From: Pseudobutyrivibrio xylanivorans
GTDB lineage: Bacteria; Bacillota; Clostridia; Lachnospirales; Lachnospiraceae
Assembly: GCF_008935055.1 (NCBI RefSeq)
Contig: NZ_CP043028.1
Coordinates: 3,130,501 to 3,194,500, forward strand
Length of the DNA stretch: 64,000 nucleotides
Direction: 5' to 3'
Position numbers and translations under genes: made by a program. Under the pieces are notes generated by a model. It saw only the letters and a list, made by a program, of their open reading frames with translations. It did no database searches and was not told the DNA's origin. This document shows positions 19,651-29,447 of the stretch, in pieces (position 1 is the first letter of the stretch; every line of letters begins with the position of its first letter).

Positions 19651-19744
19651 CCACTTCTGTCGGAAAATTTTCAAGATTAAATCGTGATTTATAAAAATAG
19701 CGGTTTACTCCTTCTTGATTTTTCCAAAAATGCAGGAAATAAGG

Positions 19745-19777
19745 GCAAAAAATAAGCACCACAAATGTGGTGCTTAT
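19745..19777 (-). terminator. Terminator after ftsZ
   Basis: A 12-bp perfect stem (19752-19763 with 19766-19777), two-base loop, and a T-run on the minus strand just past the stem, 23 bp after the ftsZ stop. It closes the division cluster. The interval down to the trp promoter holds nothing else seen. Confidence 0.88.
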
Positions 19778-19800
19778 GGATAAACTCTATAAAGCCTTTA

Positions 19801-21036
19801 TTATTTCTTGATTGAGCTCATGAAATCAGGCATTTTGATGTTAAGCTCTGGTACTGAGCTCTCTGTAGGAGCTGCTACTGTAACAGGCTTCTGAAGTGGT
19901 GATGTAATCGATGGTGTTGGAGTAACAGGACGATTAACCACTGGAGGTGGATTTGTAACACCAGACTGACCTGCTGGAGCTGCTGTTCCACGCATACCGC
20001 CAAGTAAATCAGCGCTTGATGTTCTAGGCTGTGTGTTGTAAACCATACCAGATGCATTTCTGAATGCTCCAACTGGAGTGCTAACTGGCTCACCAAGACC
20101 TGTAGCAATAACAGTAACAGATACTTCGTCGTCCATGTTCTCATCAACTGTGATACCAAGGATGATATTTGCATCTGCACCAGTCATATCCTGAACATAA
20201 GATGTAGCCTCGTTAGCATCGTTAAGTCCAACATCACCGCAGATATTAACAATAACATCTGTAGCGCCCTGGATGCTTGTCTCAAGGAGTGGAGAAGCAA
20301 CAGCAGCCTTAACAGCCTCAAGTGCCTTCTCATCACCCTTAGCAGAACCGATACCTACGTGTGCTAAGCCCTTGTCCTTCATAACTGTAGTAACATCAGC
20401 GAAGTCAAGGTTAATAAGTGAATTCTTAGTAATGAGATCTGTGATACCCTGTACAGACTGGTGAAGCACCTGATCTGCCATACGGAAGCTCTCGCCGATT
20501 CCCATGCTCTTGTTGCAGATTTCAACAAGCTTCTGATTAGGAATAACGATAAGAGTATCAACGCTCTCCTTTAATCTTTCAATACCATTAAGGGCATTGT
20601 TCATACGTGGCTTTCCTTCAAACTGGAAAGGCTTTGTAACGATACCTACTGTAAGGATGCCCTGTTCCTTGGCGATACGAGCTACAACAGGAGCAGCACC
20701 TGTACCAGTACCACCACCCATACCACATGTGATGAATACCATATCAGCGCCCTTGATAGCTGCTGAAATGTCCTCTGCGCTTTCCTCGGCTGACTTCATA
20801 CCAACCTCTGGATTTGCGCCTGCGCCCTTTCCACCTGTAGTTTTCTCACCTATAGCTAAAAGAGTAGGTGCTTTACATAAATCAAGCGCCTGCTTGTCAG
20901 TGTTGATGCCAATAAACTCAACTCCCCCAATACCCTCTTCAACCATACGCTTTACTGCATTATTGCCGGCGCCGCCTACACCAACAACAATGATTCTGAC
21001 AGGAGCTCCTGTCTCGTCAGTCGTAATGTTAATCAA
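19801..21036 (-). CDS. ftsZ: Cell division protein FtsZ
   Basis: A 411-residue tubulin-like GTPase that forms the Z-ring. The GTP signature [10 protein letters not shown] is near residue 105, with GVGGAGNNA at about 18 and the synergy loop NLDFADV (about 205). A Pro/Thr-rich linker leads to a C-terminal peptide [15 protein letters not shown], the likely contact for membrane anchors. The start codon is TTG at 21036 with AAAGGAGG eight bases upstream. ftsA is not next to it, so another anchor such as SepF would be needed from elsewhere. Confidence 0.96.
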   Translation of the reverse strand: MINITTDETGAPVRIIVVGVGGAGNNAVKRMVEEGIGGVEFIGINTDKQALDLCKAPTLLAIGEKTTGGKGAGANPEVGMKSAEESAEDISAAIKGADMVFITCGMGGGTGTGAAPVVARIAKEQGILTVGIVTKPFQFEGKPRMNNALNGIERLKESVDTLIVIPNQKLVEICNKSMGIGESFRMADQVLHQSVQGITDLITKNSLINLDFADVTTVMKDKGLAHVGIGSAKGDEKALEAVKAAVASPLLETSIQGATDVIVNICGDVGLNDANEATSYVQDMTGADANIILGITVDENMDDEVSVTVIATGLGEPVSTPVGAFRNASGMVYNTQPRTSSADLLGGMRGTAAPAGQSGVTNPPPVVNRPVTPTPSITSPLQKPVTVAAPTESSVPELNIKMPDFMSSIKK

Positions 21037-21164
21037 AACTTTATCCTCCTTTTATTAAACCTCTAAGGGAGGTCGAAAAAATTCTCTAATACCAAAATAC
21101 TATATATAATATTATATTTTTTCACTCTTTTTATCAACCATTTTTTATCAAAAAATCAGATTTT

Positions 21165-21926
21165 TTATTCAGCTTCAGAATCCTTTTCAAATACAATATC
21201 TGTGCTGGCGTTAGAATAATTTTCAAGATGTAGTGTTCCATGGAGTCCATCAAGCTGTGGCAAAATACGCAGTGCACGGTCGATTTTCTCCTCCAGATAA
21301 ACGCTACTTCCAAGTGCAATATTATAGGTATCATAGATCAATGTAATACGCCCATTTTCGTCGTAGGAAACCACATTTGGCATCAAATCATTCTTGTGCA
21401 AAATCTTAATAAGTGATGTTAGATAACCAATCTGTTCCTCTCCAATTGAAAGCTTTGAACCAATTTCCGGCTCATCGCAGGAAACGCCCTCCACCTTCAT
21501 ATATCCTCTATCAACAAAAGTCTGGCTGATTTCTACTACTTTTCCACTGTAATTGAAGTAGACGTAGCTTCCATCCTCCTGTGGCAGATATCCTAATATC
21601 TTTTTCTCATTGCAGACAATTGTAATTGCGTTCAATCCATTCATCTTCACATCGAAGGAATCAATGAACTCTGCATCTCCCTTCGGGAATAGCTTATTCT
21701 TTATAAAAGCATAAACTGCATTGTGCGAATACTCGTCATCCAGAATGTAATTTTGTATTTCCTCCGCAGAATACAAATCCGTGCCCTCAACTGAAACACT
21801 TTTAACCGGGCATAAAAAATACGCTCCAACTCCTAGAAGTACAACAAGGATTACAAGGCCCAGAATGAATTCAATTAGTGCGAGAATGAAATTCCCTCTC
21901 CTCTTCTTCTTTTTCTTCCTAGACAT
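21165..21926 (-). CDS. ftsQ: Cell division protein FtsQ/DivIB
   Basis: About 253 residues: a very basic cytoplasmic stretch (RKKKKKRR), one membrane helix (about 14-40), then an extracellular POTRA domain (VKSVSVEGTDLYSAEEI) and beta domain. It belongs to the divisome trimer with FtsL and DivIC. The ATG at 21926 is preferred because GGGGG lies six bases upstream; it overlaps the ftsW stop by eight bases. The C-terminal tail is short and acidic. Confidence 0.85.
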   Translation of the reverse strand: MSRKKKKKRRGNFILALIEFILGLVILVVLLGVGAYFLCPVKSVSVEGTDLYSAEEIQNYILDDEYSHNAVYAFIKNKLFPKGDAEFIDSFDVKMNGLNAITIVCNEKKILGYLPQEDGSYVYFNYSGKVVEISQTFVDRGYMKVEGVSCDEPEIGSKLSIGEEQIGYLTSLIKILHKNDLMPNVVSYDENGRITLIYDTYNIALGSSVYLEEKIDRALRILPQLDGLHGTLHLENYSNASTDIVFEKDSEAE

Positions 21927-23076
21927 CGTCATCCCCCTCGAATTCCATATTCTTCGACACGCTAAGAGCTAACCCCAGCTCCGTTAAAAGTATCGCCACC
22001 GATGTACCACCATAACTAATCAACGGCAATGTAACACCAGTATTTGGAATTGTATTTGTAACAACGGCAATGTTAAGGATTACCTGAATTGCAATGTGAG
22101 CCATGATTCCGATGCAGATATAGGAACCGAACATATCCTTGGCATGATTTGCAATAAATAAAAGTCTGTAGAGCAATAGAATATAAAGAAGGATAATACA
22201 AACAACACCAAAAACGCCAAGCTCCTCACAGATAATAGAGAAAATCATATCATTCTGTGCTTCTGGAACGATATACTTCTGCATACTTCCGCCAAGCCCC
22301 TTACCAAAAAGGCCGCCACTACCGATGGCGTAAAGGCCTTGAAGGGTCTGATAACCTTTATCTTCCATATGATTTTCAGGATGAAGCCATGCATCGATAC
22401 GAGTAGCTCGGTATGAAGCCATATTAATTGATATAACTCCTACGGCAAACACACCAACTGCCGCAAGAATAAACTCTTTCCATTTAGGATATGATATAAA
22501 CAGCATCACAAAAGCTATACCCAAAATAATAACGGCAGTTGAAAGGTTATTTACAACTATAACTCCAAAGATAGGCGAAATAAGTGCGCCAACAAGTAAT
22601 ATCTTACTAAAGGATTTTAATGTCTTTGGAGATCTGTCAACTATTTGAGCTATTAGTAATATAACAGATACTTTTGCAAGTTCTGAAGGTTGGAACATTA
22701 CAGGACCAATTGCAAACCATCGTGATGACTCATTTATTGTAACGCCAAAAAAGTTTACAAAAAAACACAACGCTACTGAAACCAAATAAAATGGCACCAC
22801 AAATGGTGACCATCTTCTATAATCAATTTTGGTTGAAAAAAACATACCACCGAAGCCCAACAGGGCCGCCTGCAATTGTTTTCTGAGATAATAAATAGAA
22901 TCGCCTTTTTTTAGTGATGCTGCATAGGCCGAGGTGCTGTAGAGCATAACCAGACCAAAGGCCAGAATAAATATAATCAGCAACAACAGCGTATAATCGA
23001 AGTTCAGAAGTCTTTTTATCTTTTTTCGCTTTCTAGCCTCCTTTCTGGAAGCTGCAAGCTCCTTATTTTTCGCCAT
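21919..23076 (-). CDS. ftsW: SEDS glycosyltransferase FtsW
   Basis: A 385-residue polytopic protein with about ten helices and the SEDS signatures: FQPSELAKV (about 127-135), the large extracellular loop with YQTLQGLYAIGSGGLFGKGLG (about 240-260, here cited only by its key residues), and GVTLPLISYGGTS near 345. It polymerises septal peptidoglycan with the class B PBP encoded at 24137-26197. A basic N-terminal tail precedes the first helix. GGGGAG is five bases before the start. Confidence 0.93.
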   Translation of the reverse strand: MAKNKELAASRKEARKRKKIKRLLNFDYTLLLLIIFILAFGLVMLYSTSAYAASLKKGDSIYYLRKQLQAALLGFGGMFFSTKIDYRRWSPFVVPFYLVSVALCFFVNFFGVTINESSRWFAIGPVMFQPSELAKVSVILLIAQIVDRSPKTLKSFSKILLVGALISPIFGVIVVNNLSTAVIILGIAFVMLFISYPKWKEFILAAVGVFAVGVISINMASYRATRIDAWLHPENHMEDKGYQTLQGLYAIGSGGLFGKGLGGSMQKYIVPEAQNDMIFSIICEELGVFGVVCIILLYILLLYRLLFIANHAKDMFGSYICIGIMAHIAIQVILNIAVVTNTIPNTGVTLPLISYGGTSVAILLTELGLALSVSKNMEFEGDDDV

Positions 23077-23097
23077 AAATTCTCCCCATTATTGTTT

Positions 23098-24045
23098 TTA
23101 GACTAAGTAGTATGCAAAAATGCATAAGAAGATTGTAACAGTTGTAAATACAGCCACAACCTTTACCTCAGACCAGCCACCAAGCTCATAGTGATGATGG
23201 ATTGGAGCCATTCTGAATATCCTCTTACCGCCAGTCATCTTGAAATAGCCAACCTGAAGAATAACTGAAAGCACTTCTACCAAATAGATAAGTGCAACAA
23301 TGATGATGAAGATAGGCATCTGAAGCATATAAGCAGTTGAAACTACAAACGCTCCAAGTGCAAGTGAGCCTGTATCACCCATGAAAATCTTTGCAGGGTG
23401 AACATTGTACATTAAAAATCCAAACAGTGCGCCAACCATGGCAGCAACAGCTGGAGTGATATCTGAATAAAGATGCATAGCTACAACTCCCCAAAAGCCT
23501 GCGATAGCAAGTGTAACTGAAGTTGCAAGACCATCAAGGCCATCAGTAAAGTTTGAACCATTTACTGTTCCAAGCACTGCAAGGAAAAGCACTACGACTG
23601 CAAGCCAGCTAACATCAACAAGCGCTCCTGTTGCAGGAATTCTAAGCTCTAATGAAACGTCCGAAAACTTCACCATATATACAGCAAAGCCTGTGGTCAA
23701 TGCGATCTGTCCAAGCATTTTCTGCCAAGCCTTAAGGCCATCTGAGCTTTTTTTAAGAGCCTTGAGCAAATCATCAATAAAACCAAGCACACCAAATCCC
23801 AATGTAAGGAAAACTATTGGGTAAATATGTGGTGCATTCTTCGCATAGAACAGAGAAACTACTGCAAAGGCAATAAGAATCATGATACCGCCCATTGAAG
23901 GAGTACCATTCTTTACCTTGTGTTCCTTGATGTATTCGCGCTCTGTGTTTCCCATCTTGAGTCTTCTCAAAAGTGGGATGCACACTGGGCCCAAAGCCAA
24001 GACAATAAAAAATGCTACCAACATAGGTAAAAGTATTTCAAACAT
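23098..24045 (-). CDS. mraY: Phospho-MurNAc-pentapeptide transferase
   Basis: 315 residues from the ATG at 24045, with GGAG about seven bases upstream; this start matches the usual MraY N-terminus and the first helix. Seen motifs: TPSMGG (about 50), the DDLLK Asp pair (about 94), NFTDGLDGL (about 170) and the His cluster APIHHHYE near residue 285. It makes lipid I on the inner membrane face. It is 51 bp before the PBP gene end in the same orientation, in the usual dcw order. Confidence 0.94.
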   Translation of the reverse strand: MFEILLPMLVAFFIVLALGPVCIPLLRRLKMGNTEREYIKEHKVKNGTPSMGGIMILIAFAVVSLFYAKNAPHIYPIVFLTLGFGVLGFIDDLLKALKKSSDGLKAWQKMLGQIALTTGFAVYMVKFSDVSLELRIPATGALVDVSWLAVVVLFLAVLGTVNGSNFTDGLDGLATSVTLAIAGFWGVVAMHLYSDITPAVAAMVGALFGFLMYNVHPAKIFMGDTGSLALGAFVVSTAYMLQMPIFIIIVALIYLVEVLSVILQVGYFKMTGGKRIFRMAPIHHHYELGGWSEVKVVAVFTTVTIFLCIFAYYLV

Positions 24046-24136
24046 AATAAAACTCCAATTCTCTATAAATCCTTCGGTCTCCTTGAATATATCTAAAAGC
24101 ATTATATGCTAATTGTAAACGAAAAGTTTCACAAAT

Positions 24137-26197
24137 TTAGTTACCTTCAGCACCCTCTGGTGTATCTGGGGTTGCGGAAGGATCTGCTGTAGAAGCCTCA
24201 CCCTCTGGTGTATCTTCAGCAACGCCTTCATCTGGTTCAGTCTGCTGTGCAGCTTCTGTGAGGGCTGCGGCAGCCTCCGCCTCCTCATCCTCTGTAAGTG
24301 AGGATTCAACACCCATATAAGGCAATGCCTGTTCAAAAATGCTATGAACGATTTCCTGAGCAAAGCTACTGTGTGCCTGATTATCTCCTACTGCACCAAC
24401 TCCAGGCTCATCTACAATTACATAAACCACAAGCTGAGGATTGTCCACTGGTGCAAATCCAATGAAAGAAACCAAATATTTATGATTTCCTCGCGGTAAC
24501 TTTTCGGCAGTACCAGTCTTTCCACCGATTGTATATCCATTAACTCCAGCTGTCTTTCCAGTTCCATCAGAAACTACATAGTGCAAGTATCCGCGAAGCA
24601 TTTCACTAACTTCGCTTGAAACTGTCTTTTTCAAAACAGTTGGCTCAATCTCACTGACAGTGTTTCCCTTTGAATCAGTGATTTTGGTAACAAGATGCGG
24701 CTCATAGAGAGTTCCACCATTTACAAGTGAACAAAAAGCCGAGCCAAGCTGAATCATTGTGGTATTAAAGTTCTGTCCGAAGGAATTAGTCGCAAGGTTG
24801 ATTGCAGAGTGTAAATCATCCTTACTATAAATAAGTCCAGCTGTGCTTGCCTCACCTGTAAGATCTATCCCGGTCTTCTGGCCAAAGCCAAAAACTGACT
24901 GATAATCTGAGAAAGTATCTGGACCAATCACTCTAACCATCTGCATCAAAGCGTCATTGCAGGAATTGGAAAGAGCATCGGCAATAGTCTGAACTCCGTG
25001 TCCACCCTTTCTATGGGCAACGCACTTAACAAGCTTTGGATAGCCTGCAATCATTTCGCCACCATCGCAAAAATAGGTCTCATCTCCGTTTAGGATTCCA
25101 GTCTCAAGTCCCATTGCAACTGTAAATGGCTTAAAAGTTGAACCTGGCTCGTAAGTATAAGTAATTTGGAAATTCTGCCAGATTTTGTTCAGCTGATCCA
25201 TCTTTTCATCAGTTGACATCTCAGCCAGCTGCTCTTCTGAATAATATGCCGACAAATCCCTTGGATTGTTCAAATCAAAGGAAGGATACTGGGCCATGGC
25301 AAGAATCTCACCAGTGTTTGGATTCATAACAAGTGCTGCCGTATGAAGCGAGCCCTGCGCCTCCGGCTCATCAGGATGCTCGGCATTCCACTCATTCATT
25401 GTCTTGGTGTTCCAATCAGCTATTGCCTTTTCAACAATAGTCTGAATGTTCACATCCAATGAAAGTACGATATTATTTCCGTTTGTCGCATCGATTGTAG
25501 TCTTTTCCAGGTTGCTGTCAGAATTCAGATAACCATAAGTACGGCCATTCACGCCGTTAAGTACGCTTGAATATTTATTCTCAAGGCCGATAACACCCAC
25601 ATTACCACCGCTGGCATAACCGATTGTAGCTGCTGCCAGGCTTCCGTAAGGATACTGACGAATATATTCCTTTTCAAACCAAATTCCGTAAATTTTATCC
25701 TTGTACTCCTCAGATGCCTTCTTTTCTTCAAATGCCGACATTTCCTCGTAGGAAACCTTTTTCGCCAACACATAATACTGAGACTTCGGATGACTCTCAA
25801 GCTGGGTTGTAATCTTCTCTTTATCGATTTCCTCGAAGCACTCCGTTACAAGACTTATAGTTGAAGAAATGCTCCCATTTATCTTCTCATCCTTTTCATT
25901 AAGAACCTTGCAGTCAAGGATTACATTGTAAACATCCACACTGGTAGCCAACACCGTTCCTCTGGTGTCAACAATATTGCCTCGCTGAAATGGGATGATT
26001 GTACTATCGTATTTCTGCTGGGACAGGACGATTTTCTCGTACTTATCCCCACTTGTGTACTGAATGTACATTACGCGACCGATTAGAAATACAAAAAGAA
26101 TACAAATTGCTCCAAACACAAACCAGAGTTTCAATTGCATTCTTTTGAAAATTTTCCTATTAGGTTTTAATCTTTTACGTTTTTTATTGCTAGCCAT
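24137..26197 (-). CDS. Class B penicillin-binding protein (FtsI/SpoVD type)
   Basis: A 686-residue transpeptidase with a basic N-terminus, one membrane helix (about 22-44), a pedestal domain, and a transpeptidase domain with STFK (EPGSTFKPFT, about 352), SNSCND near 408 and KTGTAEK near 560. The last 60 residues are acidic and Thr/Pro/Glu-rich without a PASTA domain, so the protein is closer to FtsI than to a full SpoVD. It crosslinks septal wall with FtsW. Confidence 0.92.
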   Translation of the reverse strand: MASNKKRKRLKPNRKIFKRMQLKLWFVFGAICILFVFLIGRVMYIQYTSGDKYEKIVLSQQKYDSTIIPFQRGNIVDTRGTVLATSVDVYNVILDCKVLNEKDEKINGSISSTISLVTECFEEIDKEKITTQLESHPKSQYYVLAKKVSYEEMSAFEEKKASEEYKDKIYGIWFEKEYIRQYPYGSLAAATIGYASGGNVGVIGLENKYSSVLNGVNGRTYGYLNSDSNLEKTTIDATNGNNIVLSLDVNIQTIVEKAIADWNTKTMNEWNAEHPDEPEAQGSLHTAALVMNPNTGEILAMAQYPSFDLNNPRDLSAYYSEEQLAEMSTDEKMDQLNKIWQNFQITYTYEPGSTFKPFTVAMGLETGILNGDETYFCDGGEMIAGYPKLVKCVAHRKGGHGVQTIADALSNSCNDALMQMVRVIGPDTFSDYQSVFGFGQKTGIDLTGEASTAGLIYSKDDLHSAINLATNSFGQNFNTTMIQLGSAFCSLVNGGTLYEPHLVTKITDSKGNTVSEIEPTVLKKTVSSEVSEMLRGYLHYVVSDGTGKTAGVNGYTIGGKTGTAEKLPRGNHKYLVSFIGFAPVDNPQLVVYVIVDEPGVGAVGDNQAHSSFAQEIVHSIFEQALPYMGVESSLTEDEEAEAAAALTEAAQQTEPDEGVAEDTPEGEASTADPSATPDTPEGAEGN

Positions 26198-26208
26198 CGC
26201 TGAACTTC

Positions 26209-26697
26209 CTATGGAATATCGTGATATTGACTCATGTAATCTGAGCCATCTACACTATAATACACTATTTGGTTGCTGGTTGCATACACCATTCCAAGCT
26301 CATTTATAGCCTTGTCTTTGATATCCGTAAGATTGGTTGTGGTAGCAATACGGCTCTCTGCCGCCTTATTATCAGCATTAACTGTTGAAAGCTCATTTTC
26401 AAGCTGGGCAATGTGACTCATTCTGGTAGTAACATTTGTCTGCAAAGCAACGTAACCTACAAGCATCATGCAAGTAAGAGCTACAGCAATAATCATGTAA
26501 CCAGTAAGCAATCTGTTTTTTCTAAGAGCTGCGGCACGACGTCTATCCATATTCTTTAGATGTATACGTCTAGCCTCCTCCTTCTCGCGCTCACGCTGCT
26601 CACGTGTAGGCAGACTTCTAGCAGGACGAACATATACTTCTTCAGTTTTTCTGACTGCATTTCCCTCATTATAATAATATGTTCTAAGTTCCTGCAT
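26209..26697 (-). CDS. FtsL-like septum protein
   Basis: A 162-residue bitopic protein: a long, basic and charged cytoplasmic tail (REQREREKEEARR), one membrane helix at about 66-88, and an extracellular coiled coil (IAQLENELSTVNADNKAAESR) followed by the FtsL/DivIC-type DIKDKAINELGM motif. Sequence similarity in this family is low, so the call rests on topology and on its place between rsmH and the PBP gene, where ftsL normally lies. Confidence 0.75.
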   Translation of the reverse strand: MQELRTYYYNEGNAVRKTEEVYVRPARSLPTREQREREKEEARRIHLKNMDRRRAAALRKNRLLTGYMIIAVALTCMMLVGYVALQTNVTTRMSHIAQLENELSTVNADNKAAESRIATTTNLTDIKDKAINELGMVYATSNQIVYYSVDGSDYMSQYHDIP

Positions 26698-26730
26698 ACT
26701 AAAACTCCTAACTACTTGTGCTAATTAAAG

Positions 26731-27675
26731 CTAGCTTTTCTCCTCTTTCTCAAATACTCTAAGCTTTGCGCTCTTTGATCTTGAATTATTTTCTAACTCC
26801 TCCTCACTAGGAAGGATTGGCTTTCTAGTGATAACCTTGCCCTTTGACTTCTTTCCACAAACGCAAACCGGGAAGTTCTTTGGGCAGGTACAAGGATCTT
26901 CATTTCTTTTGAAGGCCACCTTTGTGATTCTGTCTTCCAAAGAATGGAAGGTGATAATACATAATCTTCCGCCTGGATTAAGTAAATCAATCATGTCGTC
27001 AATGTGGTCTTCTAATACTGTTAACTCCCTGTTCAGCTCAATTCGAAGTGCCTGGTAGGTTCTCTTAGAGGGATGTCCCTGCCCTATCTGAGCCTTCTTT
27101 GGAATACTTTCAGCGATAATTTTGTTGAGCTGCCCCGCTGTAAGTATTGGAGCTTTTTCTCGCTCCTTAATGATGTTTTTAACAATCTGCTTGGAGAATT
27201 TCTCCTCGCCATATGTATAAAGGACTCTGGTCAAATCCTCTGCAGAATATGTATTAACAATATCTGCAGCCGTCATAGGATTATCCTTGTCCATTCGCAT
27301 ATCAAGTGGTGCATCGTCCACACGATAGGTAAAGCCTCTGTCTGCCTCATCAAGCTGGAAGCTGGAAACACCAAGGTCAAGCATGATTCCATCAACCTTT
27401 GCCACCCCAAGCTCTGCAAGACGATCCTTCATGAACTCATAATTGCTGTGAATTCTGGTGACCTTGTCTCCATAACAAGCAAGTCTCTCGCCTGCGGCTT
27501 TCAGGGCATCAGTATCCTGATCGAATCCATAAAGATGACCAGTGGTCAGATGGCTTGCAATTTCAAAGGAATGACCACCACCGCCTAGAGTGCCATCAAC
27601 ATAAATGCCATCAGGTTTGATATTCAGATTGTCTACTGTCTCGTGTAAGAGAACCGAATAATGATTGAATTCCAT
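26731..27675 (-). CDS. rsmH: 16S rRNA m4C1402 methyltransferase
   Basis: A 314-residue SAM-dependent enzyme (MraW). N-terminal [13 protein letters not shown], the SAM loop [10 protein letters not shown] (about 26-36), [10 protein letters not shown] and the C-terminal ITFHSLEDR motif are all seen. It modifies cytidine 1402 of 16S rRNA. It is the second gene of the division cluster, 53 bp after mraZ. Confidence 0.95.
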   Translation of the reverse strand: MEFNHYSVLLHETVDNLNIKPDGIYVDGTLGGGGHSFEIASHLTTGHLYGFDQDTDALKAAGERLACYGDKVTRIHSNYEFMKDRLAELGVAKVDGIMLDLGVSSFQLDEADRGFTYRVDDAPLDMRMDKDNPMTAADIVNTYSAEDLTRVLYTYGEEKFSKQIVKNIIKEREKAPILTAGQLNKIIAESIPKKAQIGQGHPSKRTYQALRIELNRELTVLEDHIDDMIDLLNPGGRLCIITFHSLEDRITKVAFKRNEDPCTCPKNFPVCVCGKKSKGKVITRKPILPSEEELENNSRSKSAKLRVFEKEEKS

Positions 27676-27728
27676 TAATTTATCTGTACTCCCTTATATA
27701 TTCAAACTCCCTTTGTATGTTCACTCCC

Positions 27729-28160
27729 TTAAATACCAAGGCCAAGCTCTGCCATGTGCTCAGCAATCTCGTCCATATCGTCATAAGAACCCTCTGTATC
27801 CCAGCGTTCCTTAGACCAGATTTCAATTCGATTTAAAACGCCAACAGAAACTACTTCTTTATCAATTCCTGCGTACTCCTTCAGATTAGCTGGAATTAAT
27901 ACTCTTCCCTGCTTGTCGATATCGCATTCTGCTGCGCCTGCAAAGAAGAATCTGGAGAACTTTCTTGCGTCCTTTGTTGTAAGTGGAATCTCTCTAAACT
28001 TCTCTTCAATCGTCTGCCACTCGGTAAGTGGATAAACAAAGAGGCAGCCGTCCAAACCCTTGGTAGCTACAAAGTGCTCACCAAGCTGCTCACGAAACTT
28101 AGCAGGCATAATAAGACGGTTCTTCGCGTCTATATTGTGACTGTATTCGCCCATGAACAT
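27729..28160 (-). CDS. mraZ: Transcriptional regulator MraZ
   Basis: 143 residues from the ATG at 28160, preceded by GGGAGG with nine-base spacing. The usual opening [15 protein letters not shown] confirms the start; the second SpoVT/AbrB-like half has [15 protein letters not shown]. Two copies of the DxxGR DNA-binding motif are thus present (first as DAKNR). It represses or tunes its own cluster through the repeats just upstream. The longer frame to 28247 covers those repeats and is not used. Confidence 0.93.
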   Translation of the reverse strand: MFMGEYSHNIDAKNRLIMPAKFREQLGEHFVATKGLDGCLFVYPLTEWQTIEEKFREIPLTTKDARKFSRFFFAGAAECDIDKQGRVLIPANLKEYAGIDKEVVSVGVLNRIEIWSKERWDTEGSYDDMDEIAEHMAELGLGI

Positions 28161-28212
28161 GTCAGCTTTCCTCCCACTCGATAGTCTAAAGGGAAAAAGG
28201 GTATAGAATCCA

Positions 28213-28285
28213 CCACTTTGTGACACATATCTACCACTTTCCTCCACTTTGATACCATTTTATACCATATATACTCTCCATGCAA
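28213..28285 (-). promoter_or_regulatory. mraZ promoter with MraZ-box repeats
   Basis: On the minus strand TTGCAT (28280-28285) and TAAAAT (28257-28262) lie 17 bp apart. Downstream are three copies of AAAGTGG at 28244-28250, 28234-28240 and 28213-28219, spaced 10 and 21 bp. Tandem GTGG repeats at 10-bp period are the known target of MraZ. A further AAAGTGGTGG in the opposite orientation is at 28337-28346. Confidence 0.7.
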
Positions 28286-28387
28286 CCCAGAAACCTTGAA
28301 AAATCAATGTTTTTCGATAATCCCCATATGTGGTGTAAAGTGGTGGCTATGCCCAAAATTGGCACAAGATATGTAAAAAAGTTCATA

Positions 28388-28420
28388 AAAAAAGACATTG
28401 GAATATCCAATGTCTTTAAA
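28388..28420. terminator. Bidirectional terminator upstream of mraZ
   Basis: A perfect 12-bp stem (28391-28402 with 28406-28417), three-base loop, with A-runs on one side and on the other, so it can end transcription arriving from lgt on the minus strand and insulate mraZ. Confidence 0.85.
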
Positions 28421-28432
28421 AAAATACAATCT

Positions 28433-28577
28433 GTAACTATTCAGAGCCAAGTAAATTTTATATAGAAAAAGAATGCTTGCATTCTCTTTTCTATTAAAAT
28501 TTATTTGGTGAGAACCACACATGAGCAAAAGTAAAGCTTTGAAAAAGTGATTTTGCGAATGGGTGCTGAATAGTTAC
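28433..28577. repeat. TIR-bounded structured element, copy 1 (3' of lgt)
   Basis: 145 bp bounded by the perfect 12-bp inverted repeat GTAACTATTCAG / CTGAATAGTTAC. Inside are a long AT-rich hairpin with GAATGCTTGCATTC near its tip and a smaller arm with the conserved ATGAGCAAAAG and TTTTGCGAATG stretches. The right end contains the lgt stop codon. Relative to the neighbouring minus-strand gene it lies in the opposite orientation to copies 2 and 3. Confidence 0.85.
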
Positions 28578-29425
28578 TTTTTCTTATAATTATAGAGCGA
28601 CAGCGCAATTCCTATCACCACCAGAACCGCAGCCACAGCCTGAGATACTGGAACGTTTGTGCCCCAAAGAAGCAACTGGTCCGTGCGAATGCCCTCAATC
28701 CAGAAGCGTCCAGCGCCATAGCCTATCAGGTATGTGAAGAAAATCTGGCCATCAAACTTCTTTCTTTTTCTCATCAGAAGCATGATAATAAGCACTCCCA
28801 CATTCCAGAGAGATTCATATAAGAAGGTAGGATGCACAGAAACGTAATCCACACCATTTATCGTAACAAGATTCTGTAGCATTTCTGCTGTAATATCCTG
28901 CTGGCTTCGCACTGAATTCACCGGAAGAAGCATTGCAAAAATGCCATCTGTATACTGTCCAAAAACCTCTCTGTTAAAGAAGTTACCCCATCGTCCAAAA
29001 ATCTGACCGATGACGACGCCAAACATACAAACATCCATTACCTTCAGGAATTTATAGCCCTTACGCTTACAAATCACCGCCACACATGCAATTCCAGCAA
29101 GAACTCCGCCATAAATAGCAAGTCCGCCCTGTCTGATATTAAAAATGCTAAGCAAGTTATCCTTGTAATAGTCCCAGGCAAAGATAACATAGTAAAGTCT
29201 TGCCCCGATAACACCTACAATAATCGTGGTAATACAAAGATCCAGGAACTTATCTTCATCAAAGCCCACTCTCTTTGCTTCCCTGAGTATAAAGCTGACT
29301 CCCACCAGCATACCAATAGCAATAATTACTCCATAAAAAGCAATGAAAAAGGATCCTATATAGAATCCTTTTTCAACATTGTCTAAAGTGATATGCAGAT
29401 TAGGAAAAATAATGCTAGTATCCAA
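28574..29425 (-). CDS. lgt: Prolipoprotein diacylglyceryl transferase
   Basis: About 283 residues with seven membrane helices. The Lgt signature GRWGNFFNREVFGQ is near residue 145, with the HPTFLYES motif at about 200 and GRFWIEGIRTDQL near 235. It adds diacylglyceryl to lipobox cysteines, as would be needed by the lipoproteins at 41051 and 54252. The likely start is TTG at 29425, eight bases after AGGAG; a longer ATG frame to 29482 overlaps the PilZ gene. The stop lies inside repeat copy 1. Confidence 0.92.
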   Translation of the reverse strand: MDTSIIFPNLHITLDNVEKGFYIGSFFIAFYGVIIAIGMLVGVSFILREAKRVGFDEDKFLDLCITTIIVGVIGARLYYVIFAWDYYKDNLLSIFNIRQGGLAIYGGVLAGIACVAVICKRKGYKFLKVMDVCMFGVVIGQIFGRWGNFFNREVFGQYTDGIFAMLLPVNSVRSQQDITAEMLQNLVTINGVDYVSVHPTFLYESLWNVGVLIIMLLMRKRKKFDGQIFFTYLIGYGAGRFWIEGIRTDQLLLWGTNVPVSQAVAAVLVVIGIALSLYNYKKK

Positions 29426-29447
29426 TTCAAGCTCTCCTATCTGAAGA

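Noticed and set aside
27073..27588. 171-codon frame antisense to rsmH
   Set aside because: Shadow of rsmH; Cys/Ile/Ser-rich without family features.
28161..28247. N-terminal extension of mraZ
   Set aside because: Covers the MraZ-box repeats; MFMGEY at 28160 is the usual start.
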